Positions 49,622 to 59,191 of a DNA stretch of 64,000 nucleotides are shown here, in pieces. A program made the position numbers and the translations under genes. Origin of the DNA: Aquabacterium soli (GTDB lineage: Bacteria > Pseudomonadota > Gammaproteobacteria > Burkholderiales > Burkholderiaceae_C); contig NZ_RSED01000008.1 in NCBI RefSeq assembly GCF_003933735.1, positions 186,001-250,000 of the forward strand. Reading direction: 5' to 3'. Numbering within the stretch: position 1 is the stretch's first letter; the number at the start of each line of letters is the position of its first letter. Below the pieces are notes generated by a model, which saw only the letters and a program-made list of their open reading frames with translations, did no database searches and had not been told where the DNA came from.

Positions 49622-50016
49622 TCGTGGGCATAGGCACCGACCTGTGCGACATCCGCCGCATCCAGGCGACGCTCACCCGCAAGGGCGAGCGCTTTGCCGA
49701 GAAGGTGCTGGGCCCTGAAGAGTTGCTGGTGTACCGCCAGCGCACGGCACGGGTGCCAGCCCGCGGCCTGCGCTACCTGGCCACGCGCTTCGCCGCCAAG
49801 GAGGCGTTCTCCAAGGCCATCGGCCTGGGCATGCGCTGGCCCATGACCTGGCGCCATGTGCAGGTGCTCAACGCCGCCAGTGGCCGCCCTGAAATCTCAC
49901 TGCGAGGGGACTTGCTGCCCTGGTTCGACGCCCGGGGCTGGAAGGCCCATGTCACCGTCACCGACGAGGTGGACCATGCACTGGCCTTTGTCGTCGTTGA
50001 AACGCTCGCGCCCTGA
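49618..50016 (+). CDS. acpS: Holo-ACP synthase AcpS
   Basis: 132 aa. AcpS transfers 4'-phosphopantetheine from CoA to Ser37 of AcpP. The motifs [11 protein letters not shown] (residues 5-15) and [13 protein letters not shown] (about 57-69) hold the magnesium and CoA ligands (Asp8, Glu62). It overlaps pdxJ by 4 nt, the usual pdxJ-acpS arrangement. Confidence 0.96.
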   Translation: MIVGIGTDLCDIRRIQATLTRKGERFAEKVLGPEELLVYRQRTARVPARGLRYLATRFAAKEAFSKAIGLGMRWPMTWRHVQVLNAASGRPEISLRGDLLPWFDARGWKAHVTVTDEVDHALAFVVVETLAP

Positions 50017-50049
50017 ACCTCCTCCAAGAACAACACCGAACGATCACCC

Positions 50050-51171
50050 ATGGCCAAGAAGACCCCTGCTGCTCACCTTGCTTCGACCGCGCAAGAATCC
50101 GTTTTCCACGCGCCTGTGGTGCTCGACATCGAAGGCCTCAGCCTCAATGACGACGACCGCCGTCGCTTGCGCCACCCGCTCACGGGCGGGTTGATCCTGT
50201 TCGGGCGCAACTGGCAGAGCCGGGCCCAGGTCACGGCCCTGTGCGCTGAGATCAAGTCCATCCGCCCGGATGTGCTGATCTGCGTGGACCATGAAGGCGG
50301 TCGCGTGCAGCGTTTCCGTACCGATGGTTTCACGCACCTGCCGCCCATGCGCGCCTTGGGCGAGATCTGGATGAACGATGGCAAGCAGCCCCCGGGCCAT
50401 GGCGCGATGGCGGCCATGGACGCGGCCAGTGCCTGCGGCTATGTGCTGGCGGCCGAGCTGCGCGCCTGTGGCGTGGACCTGAGCTTCACGCCCGTGCTCG
50501 ACCTGGACTGGGGCGGCAGCACCGTCATTGGCGACCGCGCCTTCCACGGGGATGCCCGCGTGGCCACCACCCTGGCCCGCGCCGTGATGCAGGGCCTGCT
50601 GCACGCCGGCATGGCCAATTGCGGCAAGCATTTCCCTGGCCACGGTTTCGTCCAGGCCGATTCGCACGTGGAGATCCCGGTCGACAAGCGCAGCCTCAAG
50701 GCCATCCTGGCCGATGACGCCAAGCCCTACGAATGGCTGAGCACGGTGCTGACCAGCGTGATGCCCGCCCATGTGATCTACCCCAAGGTGGACAGCCAGC
50801 CTGCGGGCTTCTCCAGCCGCTGGCTGCAGGAGATCCTGCGTGCACGCCTGGGCTTCACCGGCGCCATTTTCAGCGATGACCTGAGCATGGAAGGCGCCAG
50901 CGTGGCCGGCAGCCACACACAAGGTGCTGTTGCGGCGCTCAATGCCGGATGCGATCTGGTGCTGCTGTGCAACCAGTCGCTCAAGGGCGGTGTGGCGGTG
51001 GATGCGCTGCTGGATGGCCTGCAGGCTGCACAGGCCCAGGGCGAGTGGGCGCCCAGCCCCGACAGCGAGGCACGCCGCCTGGACCTGCTGCCCCAGACCG
51101 CCCCCATGCCCTGGGACGACCTGATGCTGCACGCGCCTTACCAGCAGGCGCTGGCCAAGCTGCCGGCCTGA
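50050..51171 (+). CDS. nagZ: Beta-N-acetylhexosaminidase NagZ
   Basis: 373 aa glycoside hydrolase family 3 enzyme of cytoplasmic peptidoglycan recycling; it removes GlcNAc from anhydromuropeptides. Motifs: GLILFGRNW, CVDHEGGRVQRF, NCGKHFPGHGFVQADSH (catalytic His loop) and the nucleophile Asp in IFSDDLSMEGA. It starts 33 nt after acpS. Its stop codon directly abuts the stop of the convergent acyl-CoA ligase gene with no bases between. Confidence 0.95.
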   Translation: MAKKTPAAHLASTAQESVFHAPVVLDIEGLSLNDDDRRRLRHPLTGGLILFGRNWQSRAQVTALCAEIKSIRPDVLICVDHEGGRVQRFRTDGFTHLPPMRALGEIWMNDGKQPPGHGAMAAMDAASACGYVLAAELRACGVDLSFTPVLDLDWGGSTVIGDRAFHGDARVATTLARAVMQGLLHAGMANCGKHFPGHGFVQADSHVEIPVDKRSLKAILADDAKPYEWLSTVLTSVMPAHVIYPKVDSQPAGFSSRWLQEILRARLGFTGAIFSDDLSMEGASVAGSHTQGAVAALNAGCDLVLLCNQSLKGGVAVDALLDGLQAAQAQGEWAPSPDSEARRLDLLPQTAPMPWDDLMLHAPYQQALAKLPA

Positions 51172-53052
51172 TCAGGCTGGCCGGTCTGCGGCGGCGCTGG
51201 CGTACAGGCCGTCGATCACGCTGGCATGGCGGTCGATCACCACCTTGCGCTTGACCTTCATGGTGGCCGTGAGTTCGCCGCCTTCGATGGTGAAGGCCTG
51301 GCGCAGCACCGCGAACTTGCGGATGTGCGCCACACGGGCCTGCTGCTCGTTGACATGGTCCACGGCCTGCTGCAGCGCCTTCAGCACCGCGGGGTGTTCG
51401 TGCAGGTCGACATTGCCAGGCAGGCCTTGCGCCTGGGCAAAGGCGCTGAGCGCGGCGTTGTCCAGCGTGATCAGAGCGGTCAGGAAGTGCCGACCATCGC
51501 CACAGGCCACGGCATGCTCCACCAGCGGCGTGTCCATCAGCGCGGCCTCGATGTTGCCGGGCGAAACGTTCTTGCCGCCCGAGGTGATGATCAGGTCCTT
51601 CTTGCGTCCGGTGATGAAGAGGTAGCCCTGGGCATCGATGTGGCCCAGGTCGCCGCTGCGCAGCCATTCGCCCTCCAGTGCCTCGCGGGTGGCCTCGGGC
51701 TGACCGCCATAGCCCTGGAAGATGTGCGGGCCGCGGATCAGCACCTCACCATCGTCGGCGATGCGGATCTGCGTGCCGGGCAGGGCCTTGCCGACCGAGC
51801 CCAGGCGGGTCTGGCCTTCCAGGCTGAGGGTGGACGGGCCGCAGGCTTCGGATTGCCCGTACAGCTCGCGCACGACCAGGTCCAGCCCGGTGAAGAAACG
51901 CAGCTTGTCGGGTGCGATGGGGGCGGCGCCTGAGATGAGCAGGCGTGCCTGATCAAAGCCCAGCGCGGTCTTGACCTTGTCGTGCACCAGGCGGCTGGCC
52001 AGGCGCTTCTGCAGCCTCAATGAGAAGCCCGGTGTATGGCCCTCCAGCACCTGCGCATGCCACTCGCGACCCACGCCCAGGGCCCAGCGTGCCATCACGG
52101 CCTTGAAGCCTGTGGCCTGCTTGAGCTTGTCCTCAATGGCGGCCTGCATCTTCTCCCACACGCGCGGCACGCCGAAGAAGATGGTCGGGTGGACCTCCTT
52201 GAGGTGGTCGCCCAGCTCTTCCATGGTGCGCGCGAAATACACCGTGAAACCGCTGCAGGCCTGGTTGTGCAGGCAGCCCAGCTGTTCGGCGATGTGGGCA
52301 AAGGGCAGGTAGGACAGCACCCTGTCATGCTCGGTGGCGGCGACGGTGTGGCGCAAGGTGGCGGCTGTCCACGACAGGTTGCCGTGCGTGAGCACCACGG
52401 CCTTCGAGGGGCCGGTGGTGCCTGAGGTGTAGATCAGCGAGCCGGTGTCTTCGGCCCGGATCGCCGCCAGACGGAGGTCGAGTTCGGCATCCAGGCTGCT
52501 GCCCTGGCCGCGGGCCATGAAGGCCTCCCAGCCAAGGGTGCCGGCGGGCGCAGGCCCTTGCAGCTTCATCAGCGCGACATGCTGCAGGCTGGGCACGCGT
52601 TCACGGCAGGCCAGGGCCTTGGTCAGCCGTTCCTCGTTGTCGACCAACAGCACGGGCGCGCCGGAGTGGCTCAGCACGTGTTCGATGTCCTTGGTGGAGC
52701 TGGTCCAGTAGATGCCGGCGGGCAGGGCGCCGATGGCCATGGCCGCAAAGGCCATCACGGCCCACTCCGGGCGGTTGAAGCCCAGGATGGCCACCGCCTG
52801 ACCGGGCTGAACGCCCAGGCTCAGCAGGGCGCGGGCGGCTTGGCGCACCTCCTGGGCGTAATCCTGCCAACTGGTGGCTTGCCAGCCTTGTGCCTCGCGC
52901 ACGAAGTAGGCGGGGTGCTTGCCGAGCCTTTCGGCAGTTTGCAGCAGCCGGAGCGGCGCCGGAACGAAGCCATCCGGGACCGACCGCAGTGTGCGGGCGG
53001 GAGGGGGCGATCCGGGTTCTGTTTGCGTTGTCGCGAGAGAGGGCAGCGCCAT
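51172..53052 (-). CDS. Long-chain acyl-CoA synthetase (FadD15-like, AMP-forming)
   Basis: 626 aa adenylate-forming enzyme of the FAA1/COG1022 type, activating fatty acids to acyl-CoA. The P-loop SLIYTSGTTGPSKAVVLTHGN is at about 207-227; the other core motifs are YGQSEACG, GEWLRSGDLGHIDAQGYLFITGRKKDLIITSGGKNVSP and a C-terminal KRKVVIDRH. AGGAG lies 7 nt before ATG 53052. Upstream is a good promoter overlapped by a 14-bp palindrome (53134-53147), suggesting control by a fatty-acid or acyl-CoA responsive repressor. Confidence 0.92.
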   Translation of the reverse strand: MALPSLATTQTEPGSPPPARTLRSVPDGFVPAPLRLLQTAERLGKHPAYFVREAQGWQATSWQDYAQEVRQAARALLSLGVQPGQAVAILGFNRPEWAVMAFAAMAIGALPAGIYWTSSTKDIEHVLSHSGAPVLLVDNEERLTKALACRERVPSLQHVALMKLQGPAPAGTLGWEAFMARGQGSSLDAELDLRLAAIRAEDTGSLIYTSGTTGPSKAVVLTHGNLSWTAATLRHTVAATEHDRVLSYLPFAHIAEQLGCLHNQACSGFTVYFARTMEELGDHLKEVHPTIFFGVPRVWEKMQAAIEDKLKQATGFKAVMARWALGVGREWHAQVLEGHTPGFSLRLQKRLASRLVHDKVKTALGFDQARLLISGAAPIAPDKLRFFTGLDLVVRELYGQSEACGPSTLSLEGQTRLGSVGKALPGTQIRIADDGEVLIRGPHIFQGYGGQPEATREALEGEWLRSGDLGHIDAQGYLFITGRKKDLIITSGGKNVSPGNIEAALMDTPLVEHAVACGDGRHFLTALITLDNAALSAFAQAQGLPGNVDLHEHPAVLKALQQAVDHVNEQQARVAHIRKFAVLRQAFTIEGGELTATMKVKRKVVIDRHASVIDGLYASAAADRPA

Positions 53053-53119
53053 GCGGTTTCTCCTGTGCCTGTGGGCTGGGCGAAGGCACGCCGCACCAGC
53101 CTGTCATCGGGGTGGCTTC

Positions 53120-53148
53120 ATTAGACGCATGGCTGACGTTAACGTCAA
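53120..53148 (-). promoter_or_regulatory. Promoter with palindromic operator for the acyl-CoA ligase
   Basis: Read leftward: TTGACG (-35, 53143-53148), a 17-nt spacer, TCTAAT (-10, 53120-53125). The perfect palindrome TGACGTTAACGTCA (53134-53147) covers most of the -35 and half the spacer, a position typical of repression. Predicted leader about 60 nt. Confidence 0.68.
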
Positions 53149-53220
53149 CATGCTATCGCATAGGTAAAACCCTCTGGTGGAACACCGTCTGATGGGACAC
53201 GGCGCATGGGCGCGGCCATG

Positions 53221-53246
53221 AAAAAAGCCCGGCGGTGCCGGGCTTT
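53221..53246 (-). terminator. Intrinsic terminator of rne (leftward)
   Basis: AAAGCCCGGC (53224-53233) with GCCGGGCTTT (53237-53246) gives a 10-bp stem with a 3-nt loop. Read leftward it ends in six T residues (53221-53226). It lies 40 nt after the rne stop. Confidence 0.92.
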
Positions 53247-53286
53247 GCTGGGGCGGTGGCAGGGTGGTGTCACCCTGCATCGCACA

Positions 53287-56200
53287 TCAGGCCGCGCTTT
53301 CGAACGGCAGGCGGATCTGGTTAAGATCCTTGCGGGTTTCGACCAGCACCAGCGGGCCTTCGTCCAGCATCACCGCAGGCTTGCGCTCGCGGGGCACATG
53401 CACGGGGCGTGGCTCGGCGGCGATGGCCTCGGCCACGGTGCGTATCTTGTCCGCGTCGGAGTTGACCCACTCCAGGCCGACCTGCGCCGCCAGGGCGTTC
53501 AGGTCATCGAGCGGCAGTTCATAGGCCGGCACCGCAGGGGCCGCGGGCGCCAGGGCAACAGTGGCAGGTGCTGCCACGGGGGCCAGGGCTTCAACAGGCG
53601 CCGGCGCTGCCACAGGGGCGGAGACGGTTGCCGGGGCCGCAGGCGCTTCGGCCACAGGCGTTGCGGGCGTGTCGACCGCGAGGCTGAACGGACCGGTGCC
53701 CTGGCTGCCGGCAGGCAGGGCCAGGGTCAGGGCCTCGTCGGCACGCGTGGCCTCGTCATCACGCTGTTCGCGGCGATCACGGCGGTAGCGGTCACGGCTG
53801 CGGCGCTGGCGGGTGCCTTCTTCGCCTTCGGCTTCGACACCGTTATCGCCCTGAGGCTCGCTGCTGTCCTGCACCGTCTCGGCAGGCTGGGCATCGGTCA
53901 GTGTGGCTTGCGTGCCGCGGTTGTCTTCGCCCAGGCCGGTGTCGGCACTGCCGGCGTCCTGATCGGCACCGCGGCCACGGCCACCACGGCGGCGGCGGCG
54001 GCCACCTTCGCGGCCCTCACGTGCGTCTGCGCTGGCGTCTTCAACACCGGCGGCTTCGTTGGCGGGGTTCACGGCCATGTCGGTGGTGTCGACCACCAGG
54101 CCTTCGGCGCCTTCGCGCGGCGTGCGTTCACCGCCACGGCGGCGGCGGCTGTCGCTGCGCTGGCCTTCGCCACGAGGCGCGTCACCACGATCGCCACGTT
54201 GTCCATCGCGCTGGCTGTCGCGCTCGCCCGGTGTGCCACTGATTGCCAATTCTTGAGTGGCGCGCTCTTCGCGCTGGCCGCCACGACGGTTGCCGCCACG
54301 GCCTTGACGCTCTTCGCGGGCTTCGCCCTCGCCGGCCGGCCGCTCATTGCGCTCGGCACGGTCGCCACGGCCGCGGCCGCCACGCTGGCCTTCGCCACGG
54401 TCACCGCGGTCTGCGCGTTCGCCACGTTCACCGCGTTCACCACGGCGCTGCTGGCTTCCGTCGCGGCGGTTGTTGTTGCGGCCCTGGCCCTTGCCTTCGG
54501 AGCCGGGTTCGGCCGGCGCCACAGGGGCGGTGACCGGTGCTGCGGGGGCAGGGGCAGAGAAGGGCTCGGGCGCTGCGAACAGGCGCTTGAGCCAGCCGAA
54601 GAAGCCGCCAGCAGCGGCCGGGGCGGGGGCCTGCACCGGTGCAGGGGCCGCCACCACGGCAGCGGGTGCGGGGGCCGGCTCAGGCTTGGGCGGGGCCACG
54701 GGCGCCGGCTGGTCGGGCAGCACGCCCTTGATGATGGGTTCCTGCTTGGGCTTGGTGGACTTTTCGCGGCGGGTGATGCCGACGTCTTCTTCCACCTCTT
54801 CGACCATGGCGTAGCTGGCCTGGATGTTTTCCAGGCGCGGGTCGTCATGGCGCAGGCGCTCGAGCTTGTAGTTGGGGGTCTCGAGGTGGCGGTTGGGCAC
54901 CAGCAGCACGGTCACGCGCTGCTTGAGCTCGATCTTGGTGATCTCGGTGCGCTTCTCGTTCAGCAGGAAGGAGGTGACCTCCACCGGCACCTGCACGTGC
55001 ACGGCGGCGGTGTTGTCCTTCATCGATTCTTCTTGAATGATGCGCAGGATCTGCAGCGCCGACGATTCGGTGTCGCGGATGTGGCCGGTGCCGTTGCAGC
55101 GCGGGCAGGTGATGTGGCTGCCTTCGGACAGGGCCGGGCGCAGGCGCTGGCGAGACATCTCCAGCAGGCCGAACTTGCTGATCGAACTGAACTGCACGCG
55201 GGCACGGTCGAAGCGCAGGGCGTCGCGCAGGCGTTGTTCCACCTCGCGGCGGTTCTTGCCTTCTTCCATGTCGATGAAGTCGACGACGATCAGCCCGCCC
55301 AGGTCCCGAAGACGCATCTGGCGAGCGATTTCATCCGCTGCTTCCAGGTTGGTGCGAAAGGCGGTTTCCTCGATGTCGCTGCCGCGGGTGGCGCGGGCCG
55401 AGTTGACGTCGACCGAGACCAGGGCCTCGGTGTGGTCGATCACGATGGCGCCGCCGGATGGCAGGTTCACGGTGCGGCTGAAGGCCGTCTCGATCTGGTG
55501 CTCGATCTGGAAGCGCGAGAACAAGGCGGCATCGTCACGGTAGCGCTTGACGCGGTTGGCCGTGTCGGGCATGACGTGCAGCATGAACTGCTTGGCCTGC
55601 TCGTAGATGTCGTCCGTGTCGATCAGGATCTCGCCGATGTCGGCGGTGAAGTAATCGCGGATGGCGCGGATGACGAGCGAGGATTCCTGGTAGATCAGGA
55701 AAGCGCCCTTGCCGCCCTGGGACGCATCGTCGATGGCCGTCCAGAGCTTGAGCATGTAGTTCAGGTCCCACTGCAGCTCGGCGGCACTGCGGCCGATGCC
55801 GGCGGTGCGCGCGATCAGGCTCATACCCTTGGGGTATTCGAGCTGGTCCATCGCCTCCTTGAGCTCTTCACGGTCGTCGCCCTCGATGCGGCGGCTCACG
55901 CCACCGCCGCGCGGGTTGTTGGGCATCAGCACCAGGTAGCGGCCGGCCAGCGAGACGAAGGTGGTCAGGGCGGCGCCCTTGTTGCCGCGCTCTTCCTTTT
56001 CGACCTGGACGAGCAGTTCCTGCCCTTCCTTGATCACGTCATGGATCTTGGCCGAGCGGACGTCGGCGCCTTCCTTGAAATACTGGCGGGAGATTTCCTT
56101 GAAGGGCAGGAAACCGTGGCGGTCTTCGCCGTAATCGACGAAACAGGCTTCGAGCGAGGGCTCGACGCGGGTGACGACGGCCTTGTAGATATTGCCCTTG

Positions 56201-56310
56201 CGCTGTTCGCGCCCTTCGATTTCAGTTTCGAAGTCGAGCAGTTTCTGTCCGTCGACAATGGCCAGGCGCCGCTCTTCGGGCTGCGTGGCGTTGATCAGCA
56301 TGCGTTTCAT
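53287..56310 (-). CDS. rne: Ribonuclease E
   Basis: 1007 aa. RNase E cuts AU-rich single-stranded RNA and scaffolds the degradosome. The N-terminal catalytic half has the S1 domain ([21 protein letters not shown]), the DNase I-like acidic site ([24 protein letters not shown]) and the zinc link CPRCNGTG. The C-terminal half (about 540-1007) is disordered: Pro/Ala-rich segments plus Arg/Gly/Glu/Asp-rich runs ([18 protein letters not shown]) likely to bind RNA. GGAG 5 nt before ATG 56310 sets the start over an in-frame GTG two codons earlier. A long leader suggests autoregulation, as known for E. coli rne. Confidence 0.96.
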   Translation of the reverse strand: MKRMLINATQPEERRLAIVDGQKLLDFETEIEGREQRKGNIYKAVVTRVEPSLEACFVDYGEDRHGFLPFKEISRQYFKEGADVRSAKIHDVIKEGQELLVQVEKEERGNKGAALTTFVSLAGRYLVLMPNNPRGGGVSRRIEGDDREELKEAMDQLEYPKGMSLIARTAGIGRSAAELQWDLNYMLKLWTAIDDASQGGKGAFLIYQESSLVIRAIRDYFTADIGEILIDTDDIYEQAKQFMLHVMPDTANRVKRYRDDAALFSRFQIEHQIETAFSRTVNLPSGGAIVIDHTEALVSVDVNSARATRGSDIEETAFRTNLEAADEIARQMRLRDLGGLIVVDFIDMEEGKNRREVEQRLRDALRFDRARVQFSSISKFGLLEMSRQRLRPALSEGSHITCPRCNGTGHIRDTESSALQILRIIQEESMKDNTAAVHVQVPVEVTSFLLNEKRTEITKIELKQRVTVLLVPNRHLETPNYKLERLRHDDPRLENIQASYAMVEEVEEDVGITRREKSTKPKQEPIIKGVLPDQPAPVAPPKPEPAPAPAAVVAAPAPVQAPAPAAAGGFFGWLKRLFAAPEPFSAPAPAAPVTAPVAPAEPGSEGKGQGRNNNRRDGSQQRRGERGERGERADRGDRGEGQRGGRGRGDRAERNERPAGEGEAREERQGRGGNRRGGQREERATQELAISGTPGERDSQRDGQRGDRGDAPRGEGQRSDSRRRRGGERTPREGAEGLVVDTTDMAVNPANEAAGVEDASADAREGREGGRRRRRGGRGRGADQDAGSADTGLGEDNRGTQATLTDAQPAETVQDSSEPQGDNGVEAEGEEGTRQRRSRDRYRRDRREQRDDEATRADEALTLALPAGSQGTGPFSLAVDTPATPVAEAPAAPATVSAPVAAPAPVEALAPVAAPATVALAPAAPAVPAYELPLDDLNALAAQVGLEWVNSDADKIRTVAEAIAAEPRPVHVPRERKPAVMLDEGPLVLVETRKDLNQIRLPFESAA

Positions 56311-57025
56311 GTGCACTCCAGTGACAGCGAGGCCGTTCGGGATGGTGCCGAACGAATCCCCGATGCACCCCTGGCCAGGATGGCCCGGGGCACCGCTTCA
56401 TGCACGAATCAACGGGAAAGAACCGGGTAAGGAATTGCCTGGGCTGCAACCGACGCGCGTTGGTGGTGGCGCATGTGTCGGGGCAGCAAGGGCGCGTGCG
56501 TCAACGGCGCGGACACGAGGTACGTCGCCACACGAGCAGGCGGGCGCCAACATGCCGCGGCCGAAGCCGGCGCCATGGTGTGCTGTTGCTGCAAGGGGCG
56601 GGGGGTGCCATAGATGGGGAGGGCCGTCCGGGTGCGGCGCGACCGCGCCCGCTCACAGGCATTCACTTCCGTCGTGCGGACAGTGGCCAGGCGGGGGGTA
56701 TCGGCGACACAAGCCTTGGTGGGCCCCATCATGTGTTTTGCTTGTTGAAGCGAGCCAGAGCGTTTTCGCCGGATATCCGTTGAAACCGCTCAAGCCCATA
56801 AACCTTGTTCGTGGGTTCGATCGTCGCTGGTTCTGACAAAGAGTGCCGACCGCAAAACCGCGCCTTGGGCGGTTCTCTCGAAGCCGGGCAGCCTTTGCTG
56901 CATCACCATCGCTTTTGGCCTTGTTCAAATCCGGGCAGAGGAGCCGAACCAATCGTCCGGGCGCTACACTCTCGCCGGGCCTTGCCTGTACTGCAATATC
57001 CAACAATCACAACACTGATTCAAAC
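56311..57025. other. Divergent region between rne and rluC, no gene seen
   Basis: These 715 nt separate the rne and rluC starts. No open frame here shows family motifs. A hairpin AACCGC (56856-56861) / GCGGTT (56869-56874) and several G/C-rich inverted segments near rne suggest a structured rne leader. A -10-like TACACT (56965-56970) may serve rluC. The region is less G/C-rich near rluC (56990-57025) than near rne. Confidence 0.55.
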
Positions 57026-58099
57026 GTGGCCAAGCCCATTATAGGTGCGAAAACACCATCCCATCGGGCGAAAAATCCGCAAAAAGCGACGCAGCGGACG
57101 GCTTCTCTCGCTGGGCAGAAACTCGACACGACAGAACCGTCACCCCCACCGGCTGCCGCCGTCCAGCGGCTCACGATCGATGAGGGCAGCGAAGGCCAGC
57201 GGCTGGACAACTACCTGATCAAGATACTCAAGGGCGCGCCAAAGACGCTGGTCTACCGCATCATCCGCAGCGGCGAAGTGCGGGTGAACAAGGCGCGCGC
57301 CGCCGCGGACACGCGCCTGGCCCTGGGCGACGAGATCCGGGTACCGCCGGTGCGCCTGTCCGAATCGGCCCATGCGGACGTGGTGACGCCAGCGCGTGAG
57401 TTCCCCATCCTGTTCGAAGACGACTACCTCATCGCCCTGAACAAGCCTGCCGGCGTGGCCGTGCATGGCGGCAGCGGCGTGAGCTTCGGCGTGATCGAGC
57501 AGCTGCGCCAGGCGCGGCCCCAGGCGCGCTTTCTGGAGCTGGTGCACCGCCTGGACAAGGAAACCTCGGGCGTGCTTCTGATCGCCAAGAAGCGCAGTGC
57601 CCTGGTCACGCTGCAGGATTGTTTCCGCCATCGCACCGCGCACAAGACCTACGCCGCCCTGGTGATTGGACATTGGCCGGCCTCGCGCAAGGTGGTCGAC
57701 GTGGCGCTGCACAAGTTCCTCACGGCCGAGGGTGAGCGCCGGGTCAAGGCCGTGGCCGAGGATGCGGACGAAGGGCGCCGTTCCATCACCCTCGTCCATG
57801 TGGCGAAGGTGTTCGAGCGCTTTTCCCTGCTCGATGTCACCATCAAGACGGGCCGCACCCACCAGATACGCGTGCATCTGGCGCACGAAGGCCACCCCAT
57901 CGTGGGTGATGAGAAATACGGTGATTTCGCGCTCAACAAGGCCCTGGCCCGTGGATCCCTGCTGGAAGGACACAAGTTCGACCGCATGTTCCTGCATGCG
58001 CGCGACCTGCGCCTGCCGCACCCTGTCACCGGCGAGGAGATCAGCCTGAAGGCCCCCCTGCCGCCAGAGTGTCAGGACTTGGTGGATCATCTCGGCTGA
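57026..58099 (+). CDS. rluC: 23S rRNA pseudouridine synthase RluC
   Basis: 357 aa from GTG 57026. An S4 domain (GQRLDNYLIKILKGAPKTLVYRIIRSGEVRVN) precedes the RluA-type catalytic domain with the Asp motif LVHRLDKETSGVLLIAKK and KTGRTHQIRVHLAHEGHPIVGDEKYG. RluC modifies U955, U2504 and U2580 in E. coli 23S rRNA. The first 25 residues are basic and Ser/Thr-rich. Longer in-frame openings lack any ribosome-binding site. It is divergent from rne, an arrangement conserved in proteobacteria. Confidence 0.94.
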   Translation: MAKPIIGAKTPSHRAKNPQKATQRTASLAGQKLDTTEPSPPPAAAVQRLTIDEGSEGQRLDNYLIKILKGAPKTLVYRIIRSGEVRVNKARAAADTRLALGDEIRVPPVRLSESAHADVVTPAREFPILFEDDYLIALNKPAGVAVHGGSGVSFGVIEQLRQARPQARFLELVHRLDKETSGVLLIAKKRSALVTLQDCFRHRTAHKTYAALVIGHWPASRKVVDVALHKFLTAEGERRVKAVAEDADEGRRSITLVHVAKVFERFSLLDVTIKTGRTHQIRVHLAHEGHPIVGDEKYGDFALNKALARGSLLEGHKFDRMFLHARDLRLPHPVTGEEISLKAPLPPECQDLVDHLG

Positions 58100-58150
58100 G
58101 TGCCCAGGCACTTGCCCCCTTTTCAATCAGATCACCCTGCAGTCACCACC

Positions 58151-58819
58151 GTGGACACCAACCGACCCCGCCAGTTCGACCTCGTCGTGTTCGACTGGGA
58201 TGGCACCTTGTTCGACTCGACCGCCCTGATCGCCGGCTGCATCCAGTCTGCCTGCGCGGATCTGAGCCTGCCCGTGCCCACCCGCGAGGCCGCCGCCTAC
58301 GTGATCGGCCTGGGGCTGCACGATGCACTGGCCCATGTGGCCCCCACGCTGGACCCGGCCCGGGTGCCGGAGCTGGGCCTGCGCTACCGCCACCATTACT
58401 TCGCCAGCCAGCACGAGCTCAGCCTGTTCGAGGGCACGCTGGAGATGCTGTCCATGCTCAAGGCGAGGCACCACTGGCTGGCCGTGGCCACCGGCAAGAG
58501 CCGCCAGGGCCTGGACGAGGCGCTGCAGCATGTGGAGCTTCGCGATGTGTTCGACGGCACCCGCACCGCTGACGAAACCCGTTCCAAGCCGCATCCGCAG
58601 ATGCTGATGGAGCTGATGCGCGAGTTCGGCGTCGAGCCCGAGCGTACGCTCATGATCGGCGACACAACGCACGATCTGCAGCTGGCCGCCAACGCTGGCG
58701 CCGCGTCGATCGCGGTGTCGTATGGGGCGCATGAGCCCGCCGCCTTCGCCAGTTTCCCGACCCGCCTGGTGGCCCATTCGACCGCCGAGCTGCACGCATG
58801 GCTGGCGGCCAATGCCTGA
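58151..58819 (+). CDS. HAD-family phosphatase (Gph-like)
   Basis: 222 aa from GTG 58151; GTG 58100, directly after the rluC stop, is an alternative. HAD motif I is FDWDGTLFDS (about 11-20, nucleophile Asp), motif II VATGK, motif III the Lys in SKPHPQM, motif IV IGDTTHDLQLAANAG. It resembles phosphoglycolate phosphatases, but the substrate cannot be assigned by sequence. It overlaps the Rieske gene by 8 nt and belongs to the rluC-HAD-Rieske-S49 operon. Confidence 0.88.
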   Translation: MDTNRPRQFDLVVFDWDGTLFDSTALIAGCIQSACADLSLPVPTREAAAYVIGLGLHDALAHVAPTLDPARVPELGLRYRHHYFASQHELSLFEGTLEMLSMLKARHHWLAVATGKSRQGLDEALQHVELRDVFDGTRTADETRSKPHPQMLMELMREFGVEPERTLMIGDTTHDLQLAANAGAASIAVSYGAHEPAAFASFPTRLVAHSTAELHAWLAANA

Positions 58820-59189
58820 ACTGAACCTCGAGCCGCAGCACCTGTGCGCATCGGCCGATCTGAAGGAATGCGAAGGCTCGGTCACCTTCGACGTGCTGGA
58901 GTTCGGCCGGGTGGCCTCTGCTTTCGCGGTGCGGTTCGACAACCAGGCGCTGGGCTACCTGAACCGCTGTGCCCATGTGCCGGCCGAAATGGACTGGCAA
59001 CCGGGCGAGTTCTGGGACCAGGACCGCCGGTTCATCATCTGCGCCGTGCATGGCGCCCTGTACGATCCGCCCAACGGGCTGTGCGTGATGGGGCCCTGCC
59101 GTGGCAAGAAGCTCATCCCTGTTCGCCTTGAAGAAAAGGGCGGACAGGTCTATTGGTATCCTGACGATCAATTCCAACCGGTGTTCTGA
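58812..59189 (+). CDS. Small Rieske [2Fe-2S] protein
   Basis: 125 aa consisting of one Rieske domain. Cluster ligands are Cys53-Ala-His55 and Cys77-Ala-Val-His80 (CAHVPAEMDW, ICAVHGALYDPPNG), with a 21-residue spacer slightly longer than usual. Extra cysteines at 91 and 96 follow. No oxygenase partner is nearby. Its conserved place between a HAD phosphatase and an S49 peptidase in Burkholderiales gives no function; an electron-transfer or redox-sensing role is inference. Confidence 0.88.
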   Translation: MPELNLEPQHLCASADLKECEGSVTFDVLEFGRVASAFAVRFDNQALGYLNRCAHVPAEMDWQPGEFWDQDRRFIICAVHGALYDPPNGLCVMGPCRGKKLIPVRLEEKGGQVYWYPDDQFQPVF

Positions 59190-59191
59190 CC

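Noticed and set aside
53206..56430. Open frame of over 1000 codons on the + strand
   Set aside because: It lies exactly antisense to rne, has a repetitive Ala/Gly/His-rich product with no family motifs, and is explained by the codon bias of the GC-rich rne gene.
56812..56828. GGTTCGATC sequence resembling a tRNA T-loop
   Set aside because: No matching T-stem, anticodon arm or acceptor stem could be found around it; no tRNA gene is seen in the window.
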